Shown: positions 57,065 through 64,000, numbered from the stretch's first letter. The stretch: DNA of 64,000 nucleotides from a virus (IMGVR_UViG_3300031857_000130:1-64000), one strand, 5' to 3'. Notes: generated by a model not told the origin, from the sequence alone. Translations and numbers: made by a program.

Positions 57065-57271
57065 ATGAAACCTCTAGCCGCAACAAAAGCCCTCTTAAAC
57101 CTAGTTTGGTGGCACGAACACGCCATCAGCGTCATGCAAACCATTGGCGAATACCAAATGCACAAGCGTCCAGAACAATTCAAACGAGCCGCAAATCAAG
57201 TGATCGAGGCCGCGTCACTGGCGGAAAAATGGCATAATGAGTGGCTGAAAACTTTTCCTCAAACAGCATGA
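57065..57271 (+). CDS. Small helical hypothetical protein
   Basis: A 68-residue protein (MKPLAATKALLNLVWWHEHA, QFKRAANQVIEAASLAEKWH). Overlaps the following HTH gene by ATGA. Function unknown. Confidence 0.55.
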   Translation: MKPLAATKALLNLVWWHEHAISVMQTIGEYQMHKRPEQFKRAANQVIEAASLAEKWHNEWLKTFPQTA

Positions 57272-57462
57272 ACAAAATAGCAGAATTACTCCGAAAACAC
57301 TTGTCAGAGTCTCCACGCGGGGAGCAAGCGCGAATTGTCCGCGATCTAAACATTAACAAATCCACCATGACGCGCTGGCTTGACGGTGACATGCACCCCA
57401 ATGGGCAGCACACAATGACGATTGTGGAATACATTCGTCGTAAGAGGGGAGGAACTTTGTGA
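57268..57462 (+). CDS. Small HTH protein
   Basis: A 64-residue protein (MNKIAELLRKHLSESPRGEQ, ARIVRDLNINKSTMTRWLDG) with the two helices of an HTH at ~20-45. Probably binds DNA. Coupled at both ends. Confidence 0.62.
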   Translation: MNKIAELLRKHLSESPRGEQARIVRDLNINKSTMTRWLDGDMHPNGQHTMTIVEYIRRKRGGTL

Positions 57463-57647
57463 CTCTCCGCCCCTCAATCATGGTTGACGCAGCGACTCGC
57501 TACTGCCTTGAGCAAAGCGTGTCGTTTGAAAAACCTGTGGCCTTTCTTGACTCGACGGTTCTTCGTCGTGTAAGATTGCCTGTCACGTTCAAGTATCGCA
57601 AGAAGAAGCAAAAGCGTTTGGCACTACCGGAGAAAGCATCATCATGA
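57459..57647 (+). CDS. Small basic hypothetical protein
   Basis: A 62-residue protein with a GTG start overlapping the previous stop. The end is strongly basic (KYRKKKQKRLALPEKASS). A TTGACT-N18-TAAGAT pair lies inside it. Function unknown. Confidence 0.5.
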   Translation: MTLRPSIMVDAATRYCLEQSVSFEKPVAFLDSTVLRRVRLPVTFKYRKKKQKRLALPEKASS

Positions 57648-57943
57648 AAACCACTACTGTCGAAGTCTTTACCGAAGACCTTGGCCTCAAGGACTGCTTT
57701 GAAGTATCAGCCACCGTTGACGTTGAACATTGCGACGATTCTGACTACAACCGCGAGCACGGCTACGGCCATGCGGAATACATCGGCGATGCTGAGATTT
57801 TCTTCCTCGTTGTCCGTGAAGTTGATCGCGAAACCGGCGACGTTCTCGATCACGACGTTTTGCATCCTGCGATTGTCAAGCAAGCCGAGGAATGGGCCAT
57901 TGAGAAAGCCAAACAAAAGATTCGGAATGGAGATTTGCCTTGA
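57644..57943 (+). CDS. Hypothetical protein
   Basis: A 99-residue acidic protein (TTVEVFTEDLGLKDCFEVSA, YGHAEYIGDAEIFFLVVREV) with a beta then hel­ical pattern, ending EKAKQKIRNGDLP. No family recognised. Overlaps neighbours at both ends. Confidence 0.58.
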   Translation: MKTTTVEVFTEDLGLKDCFEVSATVDVEHCDDSDYNREHGYGHAEYIGDAEIFFLVVREVDRETGDVLDHDVLHPAIVKQAEEWAIEKAKQKIRNGDLP

Positions 57944-58062
57944 AGTCCAACCGTCCTCAGCATAAGTTTTCCACGTCACCGACAGACATTGAAGCCGAGG
58001 TTTATTCTTTTTTCCTTGTTATCGCTGCCCTCTCCAGCGTAGGCATGTCGGCGAGAGGCTAA
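57940..58062 (+). CDS. 40-residue possible coupled protein (TTG start)
   Basis: TTG overlaps the preceding stop (TTGA). The product has a hydrophobic stretch (VYSFFLVIAALSSVGMSARG). The overlap is the main support. Confidence 0.35.
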   Translation: MKSNRPQHKFSTSPTDIEAEVYSFFLVIAALSSVGMSARG

Positions 58063-58069
58063 TTTCACC

Positions 58070-58219
58070 ATGAACACTACACCAGAACAACCTGAAACTG
58101 AGCAAGTCACCAAGACATGCAATTCGTCGCAACCTTGCTGCCTGATGGACGACGATCTGAACGAAGAACTTGGAACGCCAGCTTGCGATGTTGAAGGCGG
58201 CTGCGAGTCGTGTCAGTAA
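58070..58219 (+). CDS. 49-residue cysteine-rich protein
   Basis: MNTTPEQPETEQVTKTCNSS, then QPCCLMDDDLNEELG and CDVEGGCESCQ: six cysteines in an acidic peptide, which may bind metal. No family recognised. Confidence 0.5.
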   Translation: MNTTPEQPETEQVTKTCNSSQPCCLMDDDLNEELGTPACDVEGGCESCQ

Positions 58220-58311
58220 ACTTCCAGCCTAGTATTGAGCAATGGCCCGCCGAGGTTTGGCTGCAAAACCGATTAAACTGACAATTCTAGGTTGATGATC
58301 TTTGACAACTT

Positions 58312-58498
58312 GAAAACAGAATCCAGCGGCGGCGTGGAAGGACACGCTGATGACTCTAAGCGGGAAGCACCAACGTCCCATGCTACGCATGACCAGTTGG
58401 GTTTAGCGATAGGAGTTGAACGGCGAGCGGCAACGCGACGACCCGATCTGGAACTCGCACTAGCAGGTATCAAGCCCTGCCCGCTGGATTCTGTTTTC
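58312..58498. ncRNA. Candidate structured RNA, part 1
   Basis: An 18-base arm at 58312-58329 (GAAAACAGAATCCAGCGG) is perfectly complementary to 58481-58498, enclosing about 150 bases. Inside lie GCGTG-GAAGGA-CACGC and a nested CCAAC...GTTGG around CATGC-TAC-GCATG. The overlapping open frames do not look like proteins. Neither strand nor promoter is settled. Confidence 0.5.
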
Positions 58499-58505
58499 CA
58501 CTAAT

Positions 58506-58647
58506 TTGCCTGCCGTGCCTGTGCTGGCCGATAGCCTTCTATGTAACGCTGCAATATGCGTGAACGATGCAACAACGCGAAGCGCGAGAGAGCACAAAAC
58601 CGAAGACAGGGAGCGATCCCAAGTAGGACTCTCGCGGCGGCAGGCAA
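58506..58647. ncRNA. Candidate structured RNA, part 2
   Basis: TTGCCTGCCG (58506-58515) pairs with CGGCAGGCAA (58638-58647), and directly inside CGCGAGAG (58583-58590) pairs with CTCTCGCG (58629-58636), with a GGGA/TCCC hairpin within. It follows part 1 by seven bases, so they may form one RNA. Confidence 0.45.
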
Positions 58648-58668
58648 CTACTTTCTGTAAGGTTCGTG

Positions 58669-58697
58669 TTGCTTTTCAGCGCACAAAGTGATAAGAT
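58669..58697 (+). promoter_or_regulatory. Leaderless promoter of recT
   Basis: TTGCTT (58669-58674), 17-base spacer, TAAGAT (58692-58697), eight bases to the ATG at 58706. Confidence 0.68.
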
Positions 58698-58705
58698 TGA
58701 CTTCT

Positions 58706-59446
58706 ATGAGTGAAACACCAAAACAAGAACTGGCAACGAAACAACCGTCTCTCAAAGAGCTAATCAGCGGCGACAAATTCAAAGAACAGGTGGCCTTGGC
58801 GTTACCAAAACACATGACGCCCGAAAGGTTCACGCGCATTGCTCTCACAGCCATCTCACGCACGCCAAAACTGCAAGACTGCACGCAGACGAGCCTGTTT
58901 AAGTGCCTTCTGGACTTGTCGGCTGCTGGTCTTGAACCTGATGGTCGCCGAGCATATCTCATTCCATACGGCAGTGAATGTACTTTGATCTTGTCATACA
59001 TGGGGATGATCGAGCTTGTGCGTCGTTCGGGCGATGTCGTGAGCATCCGCTCCGAGCTTGTCTGCGAGAATGACGAGTTCTCATGGGAGAATGGCAAGAT
59101 TACTCACAAAGTCGAATGGCGCAAACCACGCGGAGAAATTCAAGCCGTGTATGCCGAGGCCGTTCTGCGCTCTGGCGAGACTCAGACCGCAACCATGACC
59201 AAAGACGAAGTTGATGCTATCCGCAAACGCAGTCGTTCTGGCAATAGCGGCCCTTGGGCTACGGACTATGGCGAGATGGCCAAGAAGACAACTTTGCGCC
59301 GCTTGTGCAAGCTGCTGCCGCTTTCTTCTGAGGTTGCCGAGCACATCGACAAAGATCAGGACATCCTCATCGAACGCGATGTGACCCCTGTGGCAAAAGC
59401 AACTCTCAACCTTCCTAGCCAAGCGGAGGTGGAAAATAATAATTGA
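58706..59446 (+). CDS. recT: RecT-family single-strand annealing protein
   Basis: A 246-residue protein with the RecT-family order: LKELISGDKFKEQVALALPK, ERFTRIALTAISRTPKLQDC, LFKCLLDLSAAGLEPDGRRA, LILSYMGMIELVRRSGDV and a late MAKKTTLRRLCKLLPLS. It anneals complementary strands for recombination and repair, with the exonuclease encoded downstream. The start at 58706 fits promoter spacing; an upstream GTG is inside the -10 region and is rejected. Confidence 0.9.
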   Translation: MSETPKQELATKQPSLKELISGDKFKEQVALALPKHMTPERFTRIALTAISRTPKLQDCTQTSLFKCLLDLSAAGLEPDGRRAYLIPYGSECTLILSYMGMIELVRRSGDVVSIRSELVCENDEFSWENGKITHKVEWRKPRGEIQAVYAEAVLRSGETQTATMTKDEVDAIRKRSRSGNSGPWATDYGEMAKKTTLRRLCKLLPLSSEVAEHIDKDQDILIERDVTPVAKATLNLPSQAEVENNN

Positions 59447-59471
59447 CAACAACCGCTTGTTGTCCTAACAA
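59443..59471 (+). promoter_or_regulatory. Leaderless promoter of the HNH gene with overlapping dyad
   Basis: TTGACA (59443-59448), 17-base spacer, TAACAA (59466-59471), six bases to the ATG at 59478. GACAACAA-CCGC-TTGTTGTC (59445-59464) is a perfect dyad covering the -35 and spacer. Confidence 0.6.
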
Positions 59472-59477
59472 AGTTAA

Positions 59478-60215
59478 ATGAACTATGACGCATCAGCAAT
59501 TCAGCAAAAAAGGCGGTCAGGCAAAAACACTTGCAAAGAAAAAAGCAGCGCAATCCAATTTAGCCAAGGCAAGACAAAAACTGACAGAAAAAAGATTGAA
59601 ATCAAAGAGGGTCAAACTTTTGGAAGATTAACAGCTATTTGTTTTAATGGAAAAGATCGTTACAACCATCCTATTTGGATGTTCTTGTGCACTTGTGGAA
59701 AGAAAAAAGAAATAAGCGCAATAAGTGTTTTCAAAGGCGTAACACGTTCGTGTGGTTGCCTAAGAAAAGAAAATTCAAAAATAATGAAATCCACTCATGG
59801 TCTTGGTCATTTAGATGAGTATGTAATATGGTGCGGAATAAAACAAAGGTGCTTTAATCCAAAATGCAAAGAATATCGTTTATATGGAGCTAGAGGTATC
59901 ATTCTTTGCGACGCTTGGAAGCATGATTTTAAAGCATTCTATGAATACATTGGCCCAAGGCCAACAAAGCACCATTCCATTGATCGAATAGACAGCAATG
60001 GCAACTATGAGCCGGGCAATGTACGTTGGGCAACACATTTAGAACAGGCCAACAATGTTAGAAGCAATACTATCCTAACATGTCGTGGAGAATCTAAAAC
60101 AATGGCCGAATGGGCTAGGTCTCTCGGTATTGCATATGATATGCTATGCCAGCGCGTTTGCAAACTTGGATGGTCACATGAAAAAGCTATACTTACCCCC
60201 AAATTATTCACATGA
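59478..60215 (+). CDS. HNH homing endonuclease
   Basis: A 245-residue protein with the zinc ribbon GQTFGRLTAI, FLCTCGKKKE, SCGCLRKEN, then an HNH core (EYVIWCGIKQRCFNPKCKEY, LYGARGIILCDAW, SIDRIDSNGNYEPGNVRWAT, ~118-185) and a DNA-binding tail (KTMAEWARSLGIAYDMLC). A+T-rich, lysine-rich and inserted between recT and the exonuclease gene, so it looks like a recent mobile insertion. The N-terminal ~45 residues overlap another protein-like frame (see findings). Its own promoter fixes the start. Confidence 0.8.
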   Translation: MNYDASAIQQKRRSGKNTCKEKSSAIQFSQGKTKTDRKKIEIKEGQTFGRLTAICFNGKDRYNHPIWMFLCTCGKKKEISAISVFKGVTRSCGCLRKENSKIMKSTHGLGHLDEYVIWCGIKQRCFNPKCKEYRLYGARGIILCDAWKHDFKAFYEYIGPRPTKHHSIDRIDSNGNYEPGNVRWATHLEQANNVRSNTILTCRGESKTMAEWARSLGIAYDMLCQRVCKLGWSHEKAILTPKLFT

Positions 60216-61006
60216 TTATTTACAATGAAACTGAATATAGGCAATGGAACGCTCTAAACTACTCAGCGGCCAAATCGCTGCTGAAGTCGCCCAAGCATTT
60301 TCAAGCAGGACTCAATCGCAAGTTTGAGCCGTCGCGTGAAATGATGATTGGCACATACGTTCACGAAATCGTTCTGGAAGGCAAAACGCCATCCTACATC
60401 GTTCGTCCAGACGACATTGATCTTCGCACTAAAGAAGGCAAGGCATGGCGAGATAAAAACGCAGGCCGTGAAATCCTGTCACCTGAAGATGACGCCGCCG
60501 TTCGCATGGCTGCTGATGCTGTTCGCAAAAGCGCGGATGCGCAGTATCTTCTTGGTCGCTGCCCCAATCGTGAACATGGCATCGTGCAGACGTTCGGAGG
60601 CGTGGAAATCAAGGGCAAGCTGGACGCTTACGGGACGGATGAGGCTGGGAAAGCCATCATCCTGGATTTTAAGACAACATCTAACGCTGACCCTGAAGAG
60701 TGGGGCCGTAAGGCTTTTGGTCTCCGCTACCCAATGCAGTCGGCTTGGTATCAGGCATTGCTTGCTTTGGAGCTTGGCCTTGAAGAACCACCGGCTTATT
60801 TTTGGCTTTGTGTCGAAACGCAAGACCCGTTTGACGTGGTGATTTACCAGCCGCCAGAAGAGGCTCTGGAGATTGGCCGCGCCCAGATGAAGCATTGCGT
60901 GGAAACCTACAAGTCCTGCAAAGATAGCGGAAAATGGCCGGGATACAGCAAGGGCATCATCGCTTTGGAAGTGCCAGCATGGGAACGCCGCCGCTGGATC
61001 AAGTAA
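60212..61006 (+). CDS. PD-(D/E)XK exonuclease, RecE-like partner of RecT
   Basis: A 264-residue protein of the DUF3799/PDDEXK_1 type. ALNYSAAKSLLKSPKHFQAG and FGGVEIKGKLDAYG, AIILDFKTTSNA (~145-156) carry the D...DxK nuclease core, followed by YPMQSAWYQALLAL, the conserved Q-Y motif. It resects double-strand ends to feed the annealing protein. Overlaps the HNH stop by four bases. The insertion of the HNH gene separates it from recT. Confidence 0.85.
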   Translation: MIIYNETEYRQWNALNYSAAKSLLKSPKHFQAGLNRKFEPSREMMIGTYVHEIVLEGKTPSYIVRPDDIDLRTKEGKAWRDKNAGREILSPEDDAAVRMAADAVRKSADAQYLLGRCPNREHGIVQTFGGVEIKGKLDAYGTDEAGKAIILDFKTTSNADPEEWGRKAFGLRYPMQSAWYQALLALELGLEEPPAYFWLCVETQDPFDVVIYQPPEEALEIGRAQMKHCVETYKSCKDSGKWPGYSKGIIALEVPAWERRRWIK

Positions 61007-61026
61007 TAATTTAACCTCAAACACCA

Positions 61027-61431
61027 ATGCCTAATAACAACATCAACATCAGCTTCGACATTCTCAAAGTCCAAGGAGCGAAGAAAATCACCGGCAAAGA
61101 CGGCAAAGAATACGTTGCCATCTGCATCCCAGAAAGTCGCCTCAAGCGTTTCCAGCGCAAAGATGGTAGCGAGAGCCTGTTCTTTGAACTCGACGTGAAA
61201 GCCAACCGAGACGGCGAAGACAAGTTTGGCAAGACGCATTTTGTTGCCGAAGCTGCCTCCAAAGAAGAGCGCATGGCAAAGACTCGTCTGCCCATCATTG
61301 GCAACGGCAAAGAGTTCGTCTTTGGCGGGTCGTCTGGCGGTTCTCGCGCTAGTCAGCATGGAGCGGTCAAAGCCGCTAATCACCCCCTGATGAAAGACGA
61401 TGGCCTTGAAGAAGACCAGATTCCGTGGTGA
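61027..61431 (+). CDS. SSB-like protein with acidic tail
   Basis: A 134-residue protein: MPNNNINISFDILKVQGAKK, a beta-rich OB-fold-like middle, a G/S-rich linker (FGGSSGGSRASQHG) and the acidic end LEEDQIPW, like the DDIPF-type tail of SSB proteins that recruits partners. Located just after the recombination genes. OB fold is inferred from pattern. Confidence 0.65.
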   Translation: MPNNNINISFDILKVQGAKKITGKDGKEYVAICIPESRLKRFQRKDGSESLFFELDVKANRDGEDKFGKTHFVAEAASKEERMAKTRLPIIGNGKEFVFGGSSGGSRASQHGAVKAANHPLMKDDGLEEDQIPW

Positions 61432-61469
61432 GCAAATTACTACACCTGACAACAACCGAGGGGCGCGAC

Positions 61470-61498
61470 TCGACAACGCGCAAAACTCAGCTTACAGT
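61470..61498 (+). promoter_or_regulatory. Leaderless promoter
   Basis: TCGACA (61470-61475), 17-base spacer, TACAGT (61493-61498), seven bases to the ATG at 61506. Confidence 0.55.
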
Positions 61499-61505
61499 TG
61501 CCTAT

Positions 61506-61787
61506 ATGCCTTGCTACGACGCAGAAGCACGCGAACGACCGCAAAGACTTGAATCCAAAGTTCATAAACTTACAGCAATGCTTTGTGGTCTTTGCACAAA
61601 AATTGAAAATTCATCATTGCGCTCAATGATCGACTCCGACCCGAATCTTTCCGATTGGTGGCAAAACCACAAAACTCATGACGAAAGAATTGCTGCTATC
61701 AAACAAAAGAGAGATGCTTTAGGTTCTCATTGTCTGACGGATAAGGAGTTTGAGCTTTTGTGGAATGCGGATGACATTTCTTATTAA
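61506..61787 (+). CDS. Hypothetical phage protein with MPCYDA start
   Basis: A 93-residue protein starting MPCYDAEARERPQRLESKVH, with KLTAMLCGLCTKIE, a signature of a widespread phage family of unknown function. I prefer this ATG to an upstream GTG because of the promoter and the conserved MPCYD N-terminus. Confidence 0.7.
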   Translation: MPCYDAEARERPQRLESKVHKLTAMLCGLCTKIENSSLRSMIDSDPNLSDWWQNHKTHDERIAAIKQKRDALGSHCLTDKEFELLWNADDISY

Positions 61788-61805
61788 CACACATCAAAAG
61801 AACAC

Positions 61806-62162
61806 ATGACCTCCGATCAAATCGACACCATCAACGCCATCGCCGCCGACTGCTACGAGAAGGCTGCGATGAAAGGCTTTCATGACAGCGACCTCGATAA
61901 AAACGACGTTGAACTCATGGCAGCGTGGACGGCAAACCTGCACGGAGAAGTATCTGAGCTTTGGGAGGCTGCTCGCAAGGGTAAACTCAACCATCAATGC
62001 GACAAAGAGGCTGCTCTGACATGCGCAGAAGAGGAGTTTGCGGACATCTTCATTCGTGTCTGCGACTCGTCACGCGCTTTTGGAATCAACCTTGGACGCG
62101 CCGTTCACCTGAAAATGCAATACAACGCCAGCCGTCCGCACATGCACGGCAAACTTGCTTGA
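61806..62162 (+). CDS. MazG-like nucleoside triphosphate pyrophosphohydrolase
   Basis: A 118-residue helical protein with NLHGEVSELWEAARKGKL (~41-58, the E..ELxE metal motif), EEEFADIFIRVCDSSRAFG (~78-97, ExxD motif), and VHLKMQYNASRPHMHGK. This is the all-alpha NTP-PPase fold. Phage MazG proteins alter host nucleotide signalling or clean the dNTP pool. Confidence 0.85.
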   Translation: MTSDQIDTINAIAADCYEKAAMKGFHDSDLDKNDVELMAAWTANLHGEVSELWEAARKGKLNHQCDKEAALTCAEEEFADIFIRVCDSSRAFGINLGRAVHLKMQYNASRPHMHGKLA

Positions 62163-62165
62163 CCT

Positions 62166-62348
62166 ATGTACGCCACAGAAATCATCGCAGAATTGAAGCG
62201 GCTCATCGAAATCCACGGCGATGTTCCGGTAAAGACACTCATCGTCAATGGCGAATCATTCACAAAAGCCGAGGCCGAAGTGACTGATATTCGCTACACA
62301 AGCTCCGAAGCATGGCGTAAACCCATCATCAAAATCGTATCAAAATGA
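62166..62348 (+). CDS. Small hypothetical protein
   Basis: A 60-residue protein (MYATEIIAELKRLIEIHGDV...) of a short alpha/beta type found in many phages (HGDxPV...). Overlaps the next gene by ATGA. Confidence 0.62.
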   Translation: MYATEIIAELKRLIEIHGDVPVKTLIVNGESFTKAEAEVTDIRYTSSEAWRKPIIKIVSK

Positions 62349-62491
62349 ACGGCATTACCAAGGAAAAGATCGAAATGCTTGATGAAGCCATTGCTTGGCA
62401 CTCCGCACAGGAGGATGTCAGTGATACTGAAATCGAGTGGATTGAGTGGGCCAGAAAACGTGTGAAGGAATTGGAAAGGGGTGAATCATGA
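62345..62491 (+). CDS. 48-residue acidic helical protein
   Basis: MNGITKEKIEMLDEAIAWHS, then ARKRVKELERGES. A single amphipathic helix with four-base overlaps at both ends. Function unknown. Confidence 0.58.
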   Translation: MNGITKEKIEMLDEAIAWHSAQEDVSDTEIEWIEWARKRVKELERGES

Positions 62492-62922
62492 AGCTGTGGC
62501 TAGGTGTGGACGTTGGAATCAACGGTGGAATCGCTTTCATTCCAGAAAGGGGTAACTCTTGGGCTATTAAGATGCCCGATACTTTATGTGATCTTTGGGA
62601 TGCGATTGATAACATTGGCTTTGATTTTACATATCTGCACGCATGCCTTGAGCGTGTGCATTCATCTCCGCAAATGGGCGTCAAAAGTGCGTTCACTTTC
62701 GGCCAAGGATTCGGCCATCTTGAAATGGCTCTGACTGCCGCCAAGATTCCATTCACTTACGTCACTCCTCAGAAGTGGCAAAAGGAGCTTGGATGCCTCA
62801 CTGGTGGTAACAAGTCTATTACAAAGGCTAGAGCGCAGCAACTTTTTCCGCACATCAAATGCACGCACGCCATCTCAGATGCGTTGCTCATCGCTGAATA
62901 CTGCCGCAGAACCATCAGATAG
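62488..62922 (+). CDS. RuvC-like Holliday junction resolvase
   Basis: A 144-residue RNase H-fold protein: WLGVDVGINGGIAF (first Asp, ~5-18), LERVHSSPQMGVKSAFTFGQ (Glu, ~55-75), TYVTPQKWQKELGC, and ISDALLIAEYC (final Asp). These match RuvC-type resolvases of phages that cut branched DNA before packaging. Coupled to the gene before it. Confidence 0.82.
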   Translation: MKLWLGVDVGINGGIAFIPERGNSWAIKMPDTLCDLWDAIDNIGFDFTYLHACLERVHSSPQMGVKSAFTFGQGFGHLEMALTAAKIPFTYVTPQKWQKELGCLTGGNKSITKARAQQLFPHIKCTHAISDALLIAEYCRRTIR

Positions 62923-62924
62923 CC

Positions 62925-63023
62925 ATGAACCCCGACGACGAAACAAGCCCTATCCCCGCCTTCATTATGATGGCTATCATCACGACGCTCGCTGCTGCAA
63001 TCCTGCTCAAAGCCCTGCTCTAG
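62925..63023 (+). CDS. 32-residue membrane microprotein
   Basis: MNPDDETSPIPAFIMMAIIT then TLAAAILLKALL, an acidic head and a single membrane helix. Starts two bases after the resolvase stop. Confidence 0.5.
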   Translation: MNPDDETSPIPAFIMMAIITTLAAAILLKALL

Positions 63024-63054
63024 CACACTTGAAATAGTAAGCTGGTAAAGAACA

Positions 63055-63083
63055 TTGACAATATCCGCTTAAAAGCGTAAGAT
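63055..63083 (+). promoter_or_regulatory. Leaderless promoter of the pentapeptide gene
   Basis: TTGACA (63055-63060), 17-base spacer ending AAAAGCG, TAAGAT (63078-63083), nine bases to the ATG at 63093. The best match to the consensus. Confidence 0.75.
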
Positions 63084-63092
63084 TGAAGTCAC

Positions 63093-63719
63093 ATGAAAAC
63101 ACAAATTAAGAACAGGTTTACAGGCAGTGTGATACATGAGGGCGACTACGCTTCTATTTATGAGGCAGTTGCGACGGCCATCAAATCAAAAACTGACCTT
63201 CGCTGTGCTGACCTTCGCGGCGCTGATCTTTGCAATGCTGACCTTCGCGGCGCTGACCTTCGCGGCGCTGACCTTCGCTGTGCTGATCTTTGCGGTGCTG
63301 ACCTTCACGGTGCTGATCTTTGCGATGCTGACCTTCGCGGTGCTGACCTTCACGGTGCTGATCTTTGCGGTGCCAAATACGCAACATTAATCATTGCACA
63401 AACACGCATTCTTCCAGACGGGGAAATTATTGGTTGGAAGAAGCTGCAAAATGGAAGTATTGCAAAATTGCGCATTCCTGAATCCGCAAAACGCTCTAAT
63501 GCTTTTGGTCGCAAGTGTCGATGCTCTGAGGCTATTGTTGTGGCAATTTATGATGGTGACAACGAAGTGGATGTGGGTTTTTCCTCGCACGATCCAGCCT
63601 TTGAATACAAAAAAGGCGAAATCGTCAGGCCCAAAAAGCCGTTTTCTGAAGACTGGCAAGATGAGTGTGCTTCAGGTATTCACTTTTTCATCACGCGAGA
63701 GGAAGCTGAAAATTACTAA
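63093..63719 (+). CDS. Pentapeptide-repeat protein with C-terminal DUF5758-like domain
   Basis: A 208-residue protein. Residues ~34-93 are 12 pentapeptide units of the A(D/N)LxG type (CADLRGADLCNADLRGADL), giving a square beta helix. The C-terminal part (IGWKKLQNGSIAKLRIPESA, KRSNAFGRKCRCSEAIVV) matches the DUF5758-like domain that follows such repeats in phage and other proteins. Function unknown; some repeat proteins mimic DNA. Confidence 0.82.
   Translation: MKTQIKNRFTGSVIHEGDYASIYEAVATAIKSKTDLRCADLRGADLCNADLRGADLRGADLRCADLCGADLHGADLCDADLRGADLHGADLCGAKYATLIIAQTRILPDGEIIGWKKLQNGSIAKLRIPESAKRSNAFGRKCRCSEAIVVAIYDGDNEVDVGFSSHDPAFEYKKGEIVRPKKPFSEDWQDECASGIHFFITREEAENY
63193..63372 (+). repeat. 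12 tandem 15-base repeats inside the pentapeptide gene
   Basis: Each unit follows CTGACCTTCGCGGCG with limited variation (gac/gat, cgc/tgc). In frame with the five-residue protein repeats. The array is uninterrupted. Confidence 0.85.
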
Positions 63720-63722
63720 TTT

Positions 63723-63962
63723 ATGCCAAACGAGAAAGCATCGCCCGCGCATCGTCTAGCATACCGGCTGGAATCCATTCTAGTGTCAAGTAAAGTTGAC
63801 GCTGACGAGATTACGAAGATTCTGATCGACCTTCTGGCGCATCACATCGCTGGCTACGAGCCGATTCACCGGGAATACATCTGGGATGCGGCTGTGGATG
63901 AACTCGACGACATGGTGGAGATTTTCTCTGCTATCGAGGACGAGGATTATCAGAAGAATTGA
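63723..63962 (+). CDS. Hypothetical protein
   Basis: A 79-residue acidic helical protein (LAYRLESILVSSKVDADEIT, AAVDELDDMVEIFSAIEDED). Three bases after the pentapeptide stop. No family recognised. Confidence 0.58.
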   Translation: MPNEKASPAHRLAYRLESILVSSKVDADEITKILIDLLAHHIAGYEPIHREYIWDAAVDELDDMVEIFSAIEDEDYQKN

Positions 63963-64000
63963 CACACCCTCCTCGCTGAGATAGGGTTGGAGTGCCGACT

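Noticed and set aside
58292-58691. Two small plus-strand open frames over the paired-stem region
   Set aside because: Their products look unlike proteins, and the perfect long-range complementarity is better explained by RNA structure.
63193-63372. Tandem array considered as CRISPR
   Set aside because: Units are 15 bases without spacers and encode pentapeptide repeats in frame.
1-64000. Assignment of a specific host phylum from leaderless promoters
   Set aside because: Leaderless initiation occurs in several lineages; without host sequence or a related phage the claim would be a guess.

Overview
The window is part of a tailed double-stranded DNA bacteriophage genome, probably podovirus-like. 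The evidence is a head-to-tail connector-type portal, a coiled-coil scaffold, a large terminase, a candidate major capsid protein and a 3379-residue polyvalent (internal virion type) protein. A CHAP endolysin, a RecT/exonuclease recombination pair, an SSB-like protein and many tiny phage genes fit the same picture. No integrase, ribosomal or metabolic genes are visible. The host cannot be named from sequence. Shine-Dalgarno sequences are largely absent. Instead, many gene groups start with a promoter of the form TTGnnn-N16/17-TAnnnT placed only 5-10 bases before the start codon, so the mRNAs should be leaderless.

Layout. 0-1.4 kb: an adenine methyltransferase and a small divergent regulatory switch. 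1.5-15.8 kb (+): virion proteins ending in the giant polyvalent protein, which carries two HExxH zincin motifs, an ADP-ribosyltransferase-like motif and an inserted tRNA-guanine-transglycosylase-like domain. 15.8-20.5 kb (-): a zinc-ribbon protein, two methyltransferases, two glycosyltransferases and virion proteins. 20.5-21 kb: a noncoding region with a well supported small RNA. 21-22.5 kb (+): a small phosphatase and a second methyltransferase. 22.5-28.4 kb (-): lysis and accessory genes, including a metallophosphoesterase interrupted by an intein and a PAS-domain protein. 28.4-34.5 kb (-): tail fibre and capsid. 34.9-39.6 kb (+): a Dps-like protein, tRNA-Trp, a regulator, a three-domain glycosyltransferase and another glycosyltransferase-like protein. 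39.6-45.3 kb (+): portal, scaffold and terminase. 45.3-51.1 kb (-): small genes, HTH regulators and HNH/zinc-ribbon genes. 51.2-56.8 kb (+): an operon of fifteen mostly tiny genes separated by structured RNA elements and closed by an intrinsic terminator. 56.9-58.2 kb (+): tightly overlapping small genes. 58.3-58.65 kb: a structured noncoding region. 58.7-64 kb (+): recombination and replication genes (RecT, PD-(D/E)XK exonuclease, SSB-like, MazG-like, RuvC-like) with an HNH endonuclease between recT and the exonuclease gene.

How it works together. Late structural genes lie in opposed blocks, each with its own leaderless promoters. Several promoters (about 1.0, 51.1-51.2 and 59.45 kb) carry dyads inside or over the -35/-10 interval and look repressor-controlled. 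The glycosyltransferases and methyltransferases suggest modification of virion, host surface or DNA. The most unusual content is RNA: covarying hairpin and pseudoknot elements between the tiny genes, the small RNA at 20.55 kb and the paired-stem region at 58.3-58.65 kb.
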